Assembly (NCBI RefSeq): GCF_009846885.1
Contig: NZ_WUWM01000021.1
Location: 1-64,000, forward strand
Direction: 5' to 3'
DNA from: Paenibacillus puerhi
GTDB lineage: Bacteria; Bacillota; Bacilli; Paenibacillales; NBRC-103111
Length of the DNA: 64,000 nucleotides
Part shown: in pieces, positions 52,169-61,186 of the stretch
Position numbering within the stretch: position 1 is the stretch's first letter
How the letters are laid out: each line of letters begins with the position of its first letter
Translations under genes and position numbers: made by a program
The notes under the pieces: model-generated
What the model was told of the DNA's origin: nothing
Database searches by the model: none
What the model saw: the letters and a program-made list of their open reading frames with translations, nothing else

Positions 52169-54303
52169 TGATGACGATGCTACACTGGCGGCAGACTGCT
52201 CCGGGAATATGGTCCGCGACCGCAGGAGAACCGTCTGATTTCACCCCCCTTGGGGTACTTGAGCCGGCACCGAAGGTCGAGGCGCTTGAGGCTATGGGCG
52301 GGACCGAGCCCCCATTTGCATGGAGCGATGTGCAAATCACAGTGAACCAAAGCAATATGATTATTTCTTTCCCCCTGGAAGAGGAAGAAGAGATCTATGG
52401 AACCGGCCTCCAATTCATGCGCATGAACCAACGGGGCCGCACACGGTATTTACGCGTCAATAGCGATCCGAAGCAGGACACGGGTGAAACGCATGCGCCG
52501 GTACCCTTCTATGTAAGCGGAAAGGGCTATGGCGTTCTGGCGGATACCTCGGCCATCGTCACGATCTATTGCGGCTCCACGGTCCGGTATGAAGACAGCA
52601 AGCTTGAAACGGTGAAAGACCGAAATACCGATAAGAGCTGGAGAGCGACGCCGGTATCGTCGCGAGTAGAAATTCGACTGCCTGCGGAGGGCGCCCGGCT
52701 CTACGTGTTCGGAGGCCCGACAACGGAGGACGCCGTTCGGCGATATAATCTGTTCTGCGGCGGTGGCACCCTTCCGCCCAAGTGGGGGCTCGGCTTCTGG
52801 CATCGGGTACCGACGATGTACAATGCGGCGCAGGCGCTGGATGAAGCAATGGAGTTCCGCAAGCGCGGATTTCCGTGCGATGTGATCGGGCTGGAGCCCG
52901 GCTGGCATACGAAGAGCTATCCGGTAACGTATGAATGGGACCCGGGCCGTTTCCCCGAGCCGTCTGTTTTCGTTCAAGCCATGCGGGAGCAAGGCTTTCG
53001 TATCAACCTATGGGAGCATCCGTTCATATCGCCGGAGGCATCTATCTATCAGGAGCTGAAGCCGTTGTCCGGAAGTCATACGGTATGGGGTGGCTTAGCT
53101 CCGGATTATTCCCTTCCTGAGGCGCGTGAGCTGTACATGAAGCAGCATGCCGAACAGCATGTCGCGATAGGCGTATCCGGGTACAAGCTGGATGAATGTG
53201 ACGGTAGCGATTTGACGAACCACTCCTGGATGTTCCCGGCGCATGCGTCCTTTCCCTCCGGTCACGACGGCGAACGGATGCGGCAAATGTATGGCCTGCT
53301 TCTCCAAAAAATGACGGCTGATGTATTCCGACGCGAGGACCGCAGAACTTACGGATTGGTACGCGCTTCCGGGACGGGAGCCTCGGAGCTGCCGTATGTG
53401 CTGTACTCGGATTTGTACGACCACCGGCAATTTGTGCGCGCCCTGTGCAACGCATCGTTCTGCGGCTTGCTGTGGACTCCCGAGGTCCGGCGTGCCGCTA
53501 CTCCGGAGGAATGGGTCCGGCGGATGCAAACCGTCTGCTTTTCTCCGCTGGCCATGCTGAATGCTTGGGGGGACGGGACGAAGCCCTGGTCCTTTCCGGA
53601 GGTCGAGCCGATTATCCGGCACTACATTCGCTTGCGCATGAGGCTGCTGCCGTACCTGTACACGGCGTTTGCGCGTTACCGGCACGAGGGGATTCCTCCA
53701 TTCCGTGCCATGCCGTTTGCATTCACTACGGCTGAACGGTTCCGTGAAGCTGCTGGCCGTCTAGCTGAGGGCGAACAAGTGCTGAATACGACTGACGGAG
53801 CCTACGGCAAGCAAAAGGCCAAGGAATGGGATGACCAATATATGGTCGGAGAGGACTTATTAGTTGCTCCGGTCTTTACAGGGGAGTCGGCACGTGAGGT
53901 GCTTCTGCCGCCTGGGGGCTGGTACGGTCTTGAAACCGGGCTGCGTTACGAGGGCGGCCGTATTATACGGGTAGAGGCGCAACTCGATCAAATCCCGGTA
54001 TTCGTGCGGGATGGTGCGGTCATTCCGACGATGAGAGCAGCTTCGCATGTACCTGGAATCGGAGAACCAAACGAGCTCATATGGCTTCATTTCGGGACGG
54101 CGCCGGGGAGCGGCTGGCTTTACGACGACGACGGGGAGACGTTTGCCTACGAGCAGGGGGAATATGCCTGGACGACGGCACAGGTGACGGCCTCCCCGGC
54201 GGGCGAGCCGGAGCTGAATCTGACGAGGACCGGCGCTTCGATTGAGACGTTCGACAAGGTGAGCTGGAGGCTTGGTTTATCTAAATTGCCTCAAGAATCG
54301 TAA
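52165..54303 (+). CDS. GH31 glycosidase (alpha-xylosidase/alpha-glucosidase group)
   Basis: The protein has 712 residues and no signal peptide. The N-terminal domain (about 1-195) contains EEIYGTGLQFMRMNQRGR; the barrel opens with PPKWGLGFWHRVPTMYN and carries the probable nucleophile aspartate in GYKLDECDGSD. The usual RASxxGxQRY..WSGD segment is altered to VRASGTGASELPYVLYSDLYD, so the acid/base is probably one of those aspartates. The C-terminal region has APVFTGESAREVLLPPGGWY. This variant could be specific for xylose, galactose or another alpha-sugar. Context with GH95 would suit xyloglucan side chains. ATGA overlap with the preceding gene. Confidence 0.82.
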   Translation: MMMTMLHWRQTAPGIWSATAGEPSDFTPLGVLEPAPKVEALEAMGGTEPPFAWSDVQITVNQSNMIISFPLEEEEEIYGTGLQFMRMNQRGRTRYLRVNSDPKQDTGETHAPVPFYVSGKGYGVLADTSAIVTIYCGSTVRYEDSKLETVKDRNTDKSWRATPVSSRVEIRLPAEGARLYVFGGPTTEDAVRRYNLFCGGGTLPPKWGLGFWHRVPTMYNAAQALDEAMEFRKRGFPCDVIGLEPGWHTKSYPVTYEWDPGRFPEPSVFVQAMREQGFRINLWEHPFISPEASIYQELKPLSGSHTVWGGLAPDYSLPEARELYMKQHAEQHVAIGVSGYKLDECDGSDLTNHSWMFPAHASFPSGHDGERMRQMYGLLLQKMTADVFRREDRRTYGLVRASGTGASELPYVLYSDLYDHRQFVRALCNASFCGLLWTPEVRRAATPEEWVRRMQTVCFSPLAMLNAWGDGTKPWSFPEVEPIIRHYIRLRMRLLPYLYTAFARYRHEGIPPFRAMPFAFTTAERFREAAGRLAEGEQVLNTTDGAYGKQKAKEWDDQYMVGEDLLVAPVFTGESAREVLLPPGGWYGLETGLRYEGGRIIRVEAQLDQIPVFVRDGAVIPTMRAASHVPGIGEPNELIWLHFGTAPGSGWLYDDDGETFAYEQGEYAWTTAQVTASPAGEPELNLTRTGASIETFDKVSWRLGLSKLPQES

Positions 54304-54339
54304 AAAAACACAGCTTTAAATAAGCTTTGCCATTGCATG

Positions 54340-54397
54340 CCTTCCATCGTCCGAGTATGATCGAGGCAGGACTACTATATATTCCAACGATGGAAGG
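54340..54397 (+). promoter_or_regulatory. Leader with inverted repeat covering the yesN2 ribosome site
   Basis: CCTTCCATCGT (54340-54350) and ACGATGGAAGG (54387-54397) are perfect inverted repeats. The right arm overlaps the GGAAGGGG ribosome site of the gene at 54411. TACTAT (54373-54378) between them could be a -10. TGCATGCCTTCCAT (54334-54347) resembles the TGCATCCTTCAT core of the first cluster's boxes. Confidence 0.4.
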
Positions 54398-54410
54398 GGT
54401 TTGTCCAAAT

Positions 54411-55433
54411 ATGCGGCTGCTTATTGTTGATGATGAGCCGGTGATTCGGCTTGGTTTGGCAAAAATGGCCGAAGCTTACGAACCGCGCTTTACGCAAATA
54501 CAGACGGCGGAGAACGGGAAACAAGCTCTTGAGCTGATTGCGGAATCAGAGCCTGATCTTGTGCTGACTGATATCCGAATGCCCAAAATGGACGGTTTGG
54601 CATTGTGCCGTACCCTTTACGAGGAGCATCCGGTCATTCGGGTGGCCATCATCTCCGGTTACAACGATTTTGAATACGCACAGCAGTGTATGGAATACGG
54701 GGTTAAGCATTATGTGCTTAAGCCGATTGCAAGACCCGATCTGCACGAGCTATTGAACAAAATCTTGAAAGCCTCCGTCCGCGGATATGTTCCAGTATCC
54801 CATCATCTTGAATGGATCGATCGCTTGGAGCAATGTATTTGGTCGATTCAGCTCGATGAGCTGCACCAAGCGGTAAGGCAATGGAGTGAACAAGCCTTCT
54901 CGGTCGATACGACTACGAGTCAAGCAAAATCGTTGCTAGAGGATTGCTCCGGACTGCTTCTAAAGCGGTTACAAAGCCGCAAGTACGTCCCCGCTGACGC
55001 TAAATCTTCCTTCTCCGCAATCAGCAGTGTGAAGGAGGCGATCGATGAATTCGAGCGTCGGCTGTTTGTCTGGACAGAGGGCTTACTCACAATAAGGAAC
55101 GGTAACTTCAAGGACCCGATGGAGGAGGCTAGGGCCTATATTGACAGCCACCTTTCGCAAGATATATCCCTGGACCAGGTCGCTCAGATGGTAGGGCTTA
55201 CGCCGAATTACTTCAGTGCGGTATTTAAAAAGATGACCAACGAAACTTTTGTTCAATACCGAATTCATAAACGCATGGAGCGCGCAAAGGAGCTCTTGTC
55301 TACACCGCATATCCGTATCGTAGATGTGGCTTCCGAGGTCGGGTACGAGGACTACCCGCACTTTACGAAAACTTTTAAAAAGATAGTCGGAAGCTCTCCT
55401 TCCGAATACAGGACGGGACTCGGCATCCGATGA
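54411..55433 (+). CDS. YesN-type AraC-family response regulator (second cluster)
   Basis: The start at 54411 (MRLLIVDDEPVIRLGL) is chosen because the receiver domain begins there; the 28 codons upstream in frame are the leader hairpin. The protein has 340 residues, compact for YesN. Phospho-acceptor D54 (LVLTDIRMP), K105 region in LKPIARP, a short linker, and the AraC double helix-turn-helix at about 240-340 (LDQVAQMVGLTPNYFSAVFK, VASEVGYEDYPHFTKTFKKI). It should control this saccharide locus. ATGA overlap with its kinase. Confidence 0.92.
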   Translation: MRLLIVDDEPVIRLGLAKMAEAYEPRFTQIQTAENGKQALELIAESEPDLVLTDIRMPKMDGLALCRTLYEEHPVIRVAIISGYNDFEYAQQCMEYGVKHYVLKPIARPDLHELLNKILKASVRGYVPVSHHLEWIDRLEQCIWSIQLDELHQAVRQWSEQAFSVDTTTSQAKSLLEDCSGLLLKRLQSRKYVPADAKSSFSAISSVKEAIDEFERRLFVWTEGLLTIRNGNFKDPMEEARAYIDSHLSQDISLDQVAQMVGLTPNYFSAVFKKMTNETFVQYRIHKRMERAKELLSTPHIRIVDVASEVGYEDYPHFTKTFKKIVGSSPSEYRTGLGIR

Positions 55434-57253
55434 AAAGAAAAAGTTTATTTCGTAAGTTGCTCATTTATTTCTTTGCCGTTATTATCATTTCGCTTACGTG
55501 CGTAGGCTTATTTTCCTACCGAACAGCGTCCGAAGAACTGGACGTGCTCGTTGAAAATCAAATGACGCAAATCGTTAACAACGCGTTGTACCACACGGAC
55601 TTATATCTGAAGGCTTACGGCCGGTCCATGGTCTCCTTATTAACGAACCGGGAGCTTAAAGAATTTATCGATCTTCCGGAGCAGCCGGAGGAGTATGAAT
55701 ATTACCGCCTGCGAAAATTGGTGCGAGAAATAGGCATCGATCCGCAATTTATCCGGAGTCCTGAGATCGCTGCGATCTATATTATTAGCTTTAAGGGCAA
55801 CGCGGTTTATTATTATAACGAGGTCCAGGAGCAATCCTACTCGGAGGAGGAGATCCTTCAGCAGCTATCCTACTTTCGGGAGCATACGAGCCCTACCGGA
55901 ACGATGAGTGTTTTGAACCATTCCATTTTGCCAAATCAAAACAATCAGATGCTCACCTTCGTTCGTCAAATTCGCGGTTTGTCTTCACCGGAGCCGCAAG
56001 GCATATTAGCGATTGAAATTAAGTCCGCAGAGCTGTCCGATCTATGGAAGGGCATAGAGCTTCGCGGCAACAGCTATTTCTTTATTTCCGACGCCGAAGG
56101 AAAGCTAATTTATCATCCTGAGGGCTCTGTAGTAGGGACTAGCTTACCTTCTGCGCTCAAGAATGACATCTGGCAGGCAAACAAGGCCCTATTTGAGAGT
56201 AAGGAAACCGGCGGAGACCGCATGTACATGTCCCGCAAGTCCAATTATTCCGGCTGGAGCTTGACGGTATCCATGCCCATTGACCAGCTTCGAAAACCGG
56301 TCTCCAATATACGGGAAACAACTCTGATCGTAGGTCTGCTCACCTTGATTGCCGCGCTGCTGATCGCCTATCGTTTGGGAAAATCCATCACCGGTCCGAT
56401 TCGTGTGCTCCGTAACGGTATGAAGCAGACCGAACAAGGGAATTGGGTGACCATTCCGCTCCCCGAACATACGGATGAAATCGTAGAGCTTATGGCAAGG
56501 TACAATGTGATGGTAAACCGCTTGTCCGAGTTGGTTGAGAAGGTATACCAGACCGAGCTGAATAATCACGAGATCCGACTGGAGAGACAGAAGGCGGAGT
56601 TCCAGTCGCTTCAGCTGCAGATCAATCCGCACTTCCTATACAATACATTGGAAACGATTATTTGCTATGCAAGCATACAAGAATCCGAGGAAGTCTCGGA
56701 CATGGTTCAGTCATTGGCGTATATGCTTCGCTATTCGGTGCAAACCAACCTGGAGGAAATTACGGTAGCCAACGAGCTAAAGCACGTCATGTTTTACCTT
56801 GTCATTCTGCAGCACAGAATCGGCCGTCCGTTCGAACTCGACGTAGCCGTGAAGCCCGAATTCCTTCTATACAATATGGTGAGGTTAACGCTGCAGCCGC
56901 TTGTTGAAAATGCATTCCAGCACGCTTTTCCGGACGGAGTGGAAGACTATCACTTTATTCGGATCGATGCGGGAATCGAGGACGAGTTGTTCTGGGTCAG
57001 CGTGGAGGATAACGGCTCAGGGGTGGCGGAACCGCGCCTGCTGGAGCTGCGGGAGAAGCTGGAGGCGAATCGTTTGGCCGATTCCACAGATCAAGAGGCG
57101 GGAAAGAAGGGCGGCATTGGCGTTGTGAATGTGCATAGGCGAATTCAGATGGTGTTCGGCAACGATTACGGTTTGCGCATTGAGAGTGAGCTGGAGCGCG
57201 GAACGAAGATCACGATGTTCATGCCGGCCATTCCGCCCGTCTTCCCGACATAA
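55430..57253 (+). CDS. YesM-type sensor histidine kinase (second cluster)
   Basis: The protein has 607 residues. Membrane segment at about 9-28, a Cache-like extracytoplasmic region to about 295, a second membrane segment (TLIVGLLTLIAALLIAY), HAMP (about 320-372) and the His_kinase domain with H401 (QINPHFLYNTLETI). HATPase motifs QPLVENAFQHAF, VEDNGSGV and GGIGVVNVHRRI are intact. It overlaps the regulator by ATGA; the order regulator-kinase is the reverse of the first cluster. The signal is probably an oligosaccharide or binding-protein state. Confidence 0.92.
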   Translation: MKRKSLFRKLLIYFFAVIIISLTCVGLFSYRTASEELDVLVENQMTQIVNNALYHTDLYLKAYGRSMVSLLTNRELKEFIDLPEQPEEYEYYRLRKLVREIGIDPQFIRSPEIAAIYIISFKGNAVYYYNEVQEQSYSEEEILQQLSYFREHTSPTGTMSVLNHSILPNQNNQMLTFVRQIRGLSSPEPQGILAIEIKSAELSDLWKGIELRGNSYFFISDAEGKLIYHPEGSVVGTSLPSALKNDIWQANKALFESKETGGDRMYMSRKSNYSGWSLTVSMPIDQLRKPVSNIRETTLIVGLLTLIAALLIAYRLGKSITGPIRVLRNGMKQTEQGNWVTIPLPEHTDEIVELMARYNVMVNRLSELVEKVYQTELNNHEIRLERQKAEFQSLQLQINPHFLYNTLETIICYASIQESEEVSDMVQSLAYMLRYSVQTNLEEITVANELKHVMFYLVILQHRIGRPFELDVAVKPEFLLYNMVRLTLQPLVENAFQHAFPDGVEDYHFIRIDAGIEDELFWVSVEDNGSGVAEPRLLELREKLEANRLADSTDQEAGKKGGIGVVNVHRRIQMVFGNDYGLRIESELERGTKITMFMPAIPPVFPT

Positions 57254-57274
57254 CCATGCTTGGAGGTTAAAAAA

Positions 57275-57622
57275 ATGATTATTCGGAACTTTTACGAAGC
57301 TGAGCTGAAGCTGCAGTCCAGCCACAAGGGCGAAGGGCTGGTCGGCAATGTCCGTTTATTCGACAAGGCCGATTTTGAAAGCTCCTTACGTTTTTTTTAC
57401 TATACCGAAATCCCCCCGCAAGCGTCTATAGGTACCCATCGGCATGGACAGGATGAAGAGATCTACGTAATTCTGGAAGGCATGGGAACGATAACGGTGA
57501 ACGGACAGTCGCAGGAGGTCCGGCGAGGCGACGTCATTTTGAACAAGCCCGGCTGGAGTCATGGACTAACGAACAACACGAACGATCCGCTGCGTATGAT
57601 CGTATTCGAGGCCGCTTTGTAA
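57275..57622 (+). CDS. Small cupin-domain protein
   Basis: The ATG at 57275 follows TTGGAGGTTAAAAAA. The 115-residue single cupin has both metal-binding motifs: GTHRHGQDEEIYVILEGMG (two His and Glu) and PGWSHGLTN (third His). Such proteins isomerise or bind sugars or act as small sensors; here a sugar epimerase-like or mutarotase-like role in the locus is possible but unproven. It is 21 bases downstream of the kinase gene. Confidence 0.8.
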   Translation: MIIRNFYEAELKLQSSHKGEGLVGNVRLFDKADFESSLRFFYYTEIPPQASIGTHRHGQDEEIYVILEGMGTITVNGQSQEVRRGDVILNKPGWSHGLTNNTNDPLRMIVFEAAL

Positions 57623-57677
57623 GCGGCTTTTTAAACGTGCTTGCTAAATTACATTACTTAGAATAAAGGTGGACGGG

Positions 57678-58715
57678 ATGAATACACACATTCGAAGCTT
57701 ATATGACAGACTGTTGCCCGCACCGAAGGCCGGGGGTTTTCGGATGGAGGGATATTGGGTATGGTGCGGTTCCGTAGTTCAAGGAGAGGACGGGCGCTTT
57801 CATCTGTTCGCATCACGGTGGCCCAAGCATTTGCCTATGCACCCGGGCTGGATTGTGCATTCCGAGATCGTGAGAGCGGTCTCGGATACGCCGGAGGGAC
57901 CCTATGCATTCCAGGAAATTGTGCTGCCTGCTCGAGGAGCGGAATATTGGGATGGACGAAGCACCCATAATCCGCATATTACAAAACTTGGTGACACGTA
58001 CGTGCTCTATTATATGGGATCAACCCACCCTTTGCCCGACGTGCTTCCGGGAGAGGAGTTCGGTCTTAACGATGCCCGCTGCATCGTTGGCCGCGCTAAC
58101 AAGCGCGTAGGTATAGCCACCTCGAGAAGCGTACTCGGCCCGTGGGAACGAAGGGACGCCCCGATCTTGCCTACAAGACCTGGCAAGTTCGACAGCTTCC
58201 TGACTTCTAACCCAGCGCCGTGCATTCATGCGGACGGCTCCGTGCTGTTAATTTATAAGGCGCGACAATATGAGGGACATGTGCATGGCAAAATGACGAT
58301 CGGCGCTGCGAGAGCCGACCGGTTTGACGGAGCTTACCGCGTAATCAGCGAAGAGCCGGTCTTTCCTCCGGGACGCTTTCATCTCGAGGACCCGTTTATC
58401 TGGCATACCGGAGATCGCTATGAGCTTATCGCCAAGGATATGGACGGCACTATTTGCGGGGAGCCGCATGCCGGCATCCATGCTTACTCCGGGGATGGCT
58501 TGAACTGGCATATTTCTGATCATCCGAAAGCCTATTCAAGGATCATTACCTGGGATGACGGCTCGGTGATCACGATGGGGAGCTTTGAGCGTCCGTTTAT
58601 TTTGTTCCAGAACGGGAAGCCGACCCATTTGTTTGCAGCGACGGCTGACGGCGAAGGGGGCTTCCGCCGGGCAGCGAATACCTGGAACATGGTCGTGCCG
58701 ATTGCACAGGAATAA
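57678..58715 (+). CDS. GH43/GH117-like five-bladed beta-propeller glycosidase
   Basis: The ATG at 57678 is chosen for its AAAGGTGGACGGG lead. The protein has 345 residues and no signal peptide. Repeating blade patterns can be seen: GRFHLFASRWP, AEYWDGRSTHNPHITKLGDTYVLYYMG, FTSNPAPCIHADGSVLLIYKA-like (FLTSNPAPCIHADGSVLLIY), HLEDPFIWHTGDRYELIAKDM and SFERPFILFQNGKPTHLFAA. The HNPH and HLEDPF stretches suit a GH43/GH117-type active site. Specificity (arabinose, xylose or anhydrogalactose) cannot be read from sequence. Confidence 0.72.
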   Translation: MNTHIRSLYDRLLPAPKAGGFRMEGYWVWCGSVVQGEDGRFHLFASRWPKHLPMHPGWIVHSEIVRAVSDTPEGPYAFQEIVLPARGAEYWDGRSTHNPHITKLGDTYVLYYMGSTHPLPDVLPGEEFGLNDARCIVGRANKRVGIATSRSVLGPWERRDAPILPTRPGKFDSFLTSNPAPCIHADGSVLLIYKARQYEGHVHGKMTIGAARADRFDGAYRVISEEPVFPPGRFHLEDPFIWHTGDRYELIAKDMDGTICGEPHAGIHAYSGDGLNWHISDHPKAYSRIITWDDGSVITMGSFERPFILFQNGKPTHLFAATADGEGGFRRAANTWNMVVPIAQE

Positions 58716-58737
58716 GCCAAAAAGGAGGGTTTGAAAG

Positions 58738-61062
58738 GTGAGCAAAATGGGTAATGAAGAGCGTCTTTGGTATAAGAAGCCGGCAGTCGAGTGGGTGGAG
58801 GCGCTGCCTGTGGGCAACGGGCGGCTCGGTGCGATGATATTTGGCGCCACAGGGGATGAACGAATTTGCCTGAATGAGGACTCCATTTGGTACGGTGGCC
58901 CCAAGCATGCGGAAAACCCGGATGCGTTGAGCTTTTTGCCGGAAATCCGCAGGCTGCTGCTTCAGGGAGAAGCGGAAGAGGCCGCTTGGCTGGCTCGAAT
59001 GGCAATGTATTCGGGGCCGAAGTATTATAATCCTTACTTGCCCTTGGGTGAATTAAAGCTGTTTTTCCGCGGAGCGGAGGCGGGTGCAGTCACGGAATAC
59101 CATCGCGAGCTTGATCTGACTACGGGGATTGTCAGGGTTTCATATAGGACAAACGGAGTGCGCTATTCACGTGAAATATTCAGCAGCTATCCGGATCAGG
59201 TACTTGTCATTCGTCTGACCTGCAGTGAACCCGATGCTCTGCGTTTTAGCGCAAGTTTGAATCGCAGGCCTTATGAAGGCTTGAGCCGAGCTCTGGATAG
59301 GCAAACGGTGGCGATGGAAGGCGAGTGCGGCAAGGATGGCGTGCGGTTCGCCTGCGTGCTTCGTGCTGTGCAGGAGGGTCAGACTCCTCTGCGGGTACGA
59401 ACGATAGGGGATTTTATTTCTGTCGAGCAAGGGGACGGTGTTACTTTGCTGCTTGCCGCAAACAGCACCTTTCGGGAGGCCGATCCAGTGGAGGCCAGTC
59501 TCAGACAGCTGGACAAGGCGCAGGGGCTGTCTTATGAGGAGCTAAGGAACAGGCATATAGCCGATTATCAATTGCTATACGGTACGGTTTCCATTCGTTT
59601 GGGCTCGGATGCCAACGCCGAGCTTCGCAAGCTTGCAACGGACGAAAGAGTGGAGCGAGTGAAGGGCGGTACGGATGATTCGGGGCTATGCGGGCTGCTT
59701 TTTCAATTCGGACGATACCTGATGATCGCAAGCTCCAGGCCGGGCACGCTTCCTTCTACGCTGCAGGGCATATGGAACGACAGCTTTACCCCGCCTTGGG
59801 AATCCAAATATACCATCAACGTGAATACGCAAATGAATTATTGGCCAGCGGAGGTTTGCGGATTGTCGGAATGTCACGAGCCGTTGTTCGATCACCTGGA
59901 GCGGATGCGGGTTCATGGAAGGCGAACGGCAAAGGAGCTGTACGGGTGCGGAGGCTTCGTCGCCCATCATAATACGAATATATGGGGAGAAACTCGTCCG
60001 GAGGGTATTTATAATACCTGTGTGCTTTGGCCCATGGGAGCCGCTTGGCTGAGCCTGCATGTATGGGAGCGTTTTTTGTTCACGCAGGACTCTCGTTTTT
60101 TAGCGGAACGGGCTTACCCCATTCTGAAGGAAGCGGCAAGCTTTTTCATCGATTATTTGCAGGAGCTGCCGGATGGCCGGCTCGTGACCGGTCCTTCCGT
60201 TTCGCCGGAAAACTTGTATGTGCTGCCAAACGGCGGTTACGCTGCGCTTTGTATGGGGCCGACCATGGATACACAGATCGTCTCGGAGTTGTTTAAGGCG
60301 TGCATCCAGGCCTCGCAGCGGTTAGGAGAAGCGCCCGAATTTGCCGATCTATTATCCCGTCTGCTGAGGAAGCTGCCTCAGCCCCACATCGGCAAACACG
60401 GGCAGCTGATGGAATGGTTGGAGGACTATGAGGAGAAGGATCCCGGCCACAGGCATATTTCACATTTATTTGCGCTGCATCCGGGGACGGCCATCTCCCC
60501 GATAAGTACGCCTAAGCTGGCCGAAGCCGCGCGGACAACGCTGCAGCGCAGGCTTGACAACGGGGGAGGGCACACCGGCTGGAGCAATGCGTGGATCGTT
60601 AACATGTTTGCCCGCTTGGAAGAAGGTGAGCAGGCGCATGCCTATGTCTTGAATTTGCTGCGAAAATCCGTATATCCGAACTTATTTGACGCACATCCGC
60701 CTTTCCAAATTGACGGTAACTTTGGGGTGACGGCAGGCATTGCAGAGATGCTATTGCAAAGCCATCTTGGAGAGCTGCATTTGCTGCCTGCCCTTCCTTC
60801 GGCTTGGGGCGAAGGAGAGGTTAGCGGGCTGCGGGCCCGCGGAGGGTATGAAGTTTCGATCTCTTGGCGTCAAGGATTGCTTCGTGAAGCGAGGCTGCGG
60901 GCAAGTCAAAGTGGTTTATGCAGGATACGTTTGCAAGGCCGGATATGCGTTTTTCTGGAAGAAAATGGTGGTCGTGTTTTTCCGTTGTCCGAGGAATGCA
61001 CCGGTGTGTATGCCTTTAAAGTCGAAGGGGGTAAATCTTACATAGTGTTGCCGGAGATTTAA
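58738..61062 (+). CDS. GH95 alpha-L-fucosidase
   Basis: The protein has 774 residues with a GTG start behind AAGGAGGG. The GH95 hallmark WVEALPVGNGRLGAMIFG lies near the N-terminus, followed by the beta-sandwich, then an alpha/alpha barrel with NVNTQMNYWPAEVCGLSECH and HHNTNIWGETRPEG, DPGHRHISHLFALHPG and GGHTGWSNAWIVNMFARL. GH95 enzymes invert alpha-1,2-fucosides (some act on alpha-L-galactosides). No signal peptide, so it works inside the cell after import. Last gene of the operon. Confidence 0.92.
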   Translation: MSKMGNEERLWYKKPAVEWVEALPVGNGRLGAMIFGATGDERICLNEDSIWYGGPKHAENPDALSFLPEIRRLLLQGEAEEAAWLARMAMYSGPKYYNPYLPLGELKLFFRGAEAGAVTEYHRELDLTTGIVRVSYRTNGVRYSREIFSSYPDQVLVIRLTCSEPDALRFSASLNRRPYEGLSRALDRQTVAMEGECGKDGVRFACVLRAVQEGQTPLRVRTIGDFISVEQGDGVTLLLAANSTFREADPVEASLRQLDKAQGLSYEELRNRHIADYQLLYGTVSIRLGSDANAELRKLATDERVERVKGGTDDSGLCGLLFQFGRYLMIASSRPGTLPSTLQGIWNDSFTPPWESKYTINVNTQMNYWPAEVCGLSECHEPLFDHLERMRVHGRRTAKELYGCGGFVAHHNTNIWGETRPEGIYNTCVLWPMGAAWLSLHVWERFLFTQDSRFLAERAYPILKEAASFFIDYLQELPDGRLVTGPSVSPENLYVLPNGGYAALCMGPTMDTQIVSELFKACIQASQRLGEAPEFADLLSRLLRKLPQPHIGKHGQLMEWLEDYEEKDPGHRHISHLFALHPGTAISPISTPKLAEAARTTLQRRLDNGGGHTGWSNAWIVNMFARLEEGEQAHAYVLNLLRKSVYPNLFDAHPPFQIDGNFGVTAGIAEMLLQSHLGELHLLPALPSAWGEGEVSGLRARGGYEVSISWRQGLLREARLRASQSGLCRIRLQGRICVFLEENGGRVFPLSEECTGVYAFKVEGGKSYIVLPEI

Positions 61063-61101
61063 ATTATTCCAAGAAGCGGTATGTGGCTGCTGTCTCGGAA
61101 G

Positions 61102-61168
61102 AAGCGCGTGAACCGGGTAAAGTAGTGGGAGAACCCCATATTCATCTCCGGTAGACGCGCTTTTTCTT
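61102..61168 (+). terminator. Terminator of the second saccharide operon
   Basis: AAGCGCGT pairs with ACGCGCTT and inner ACCGG with CCGGT; TTTTTCTTTATT follows. Confidence 0.65.
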
Positions 61169-61186
61169 TATTACATCGTATCGTGT

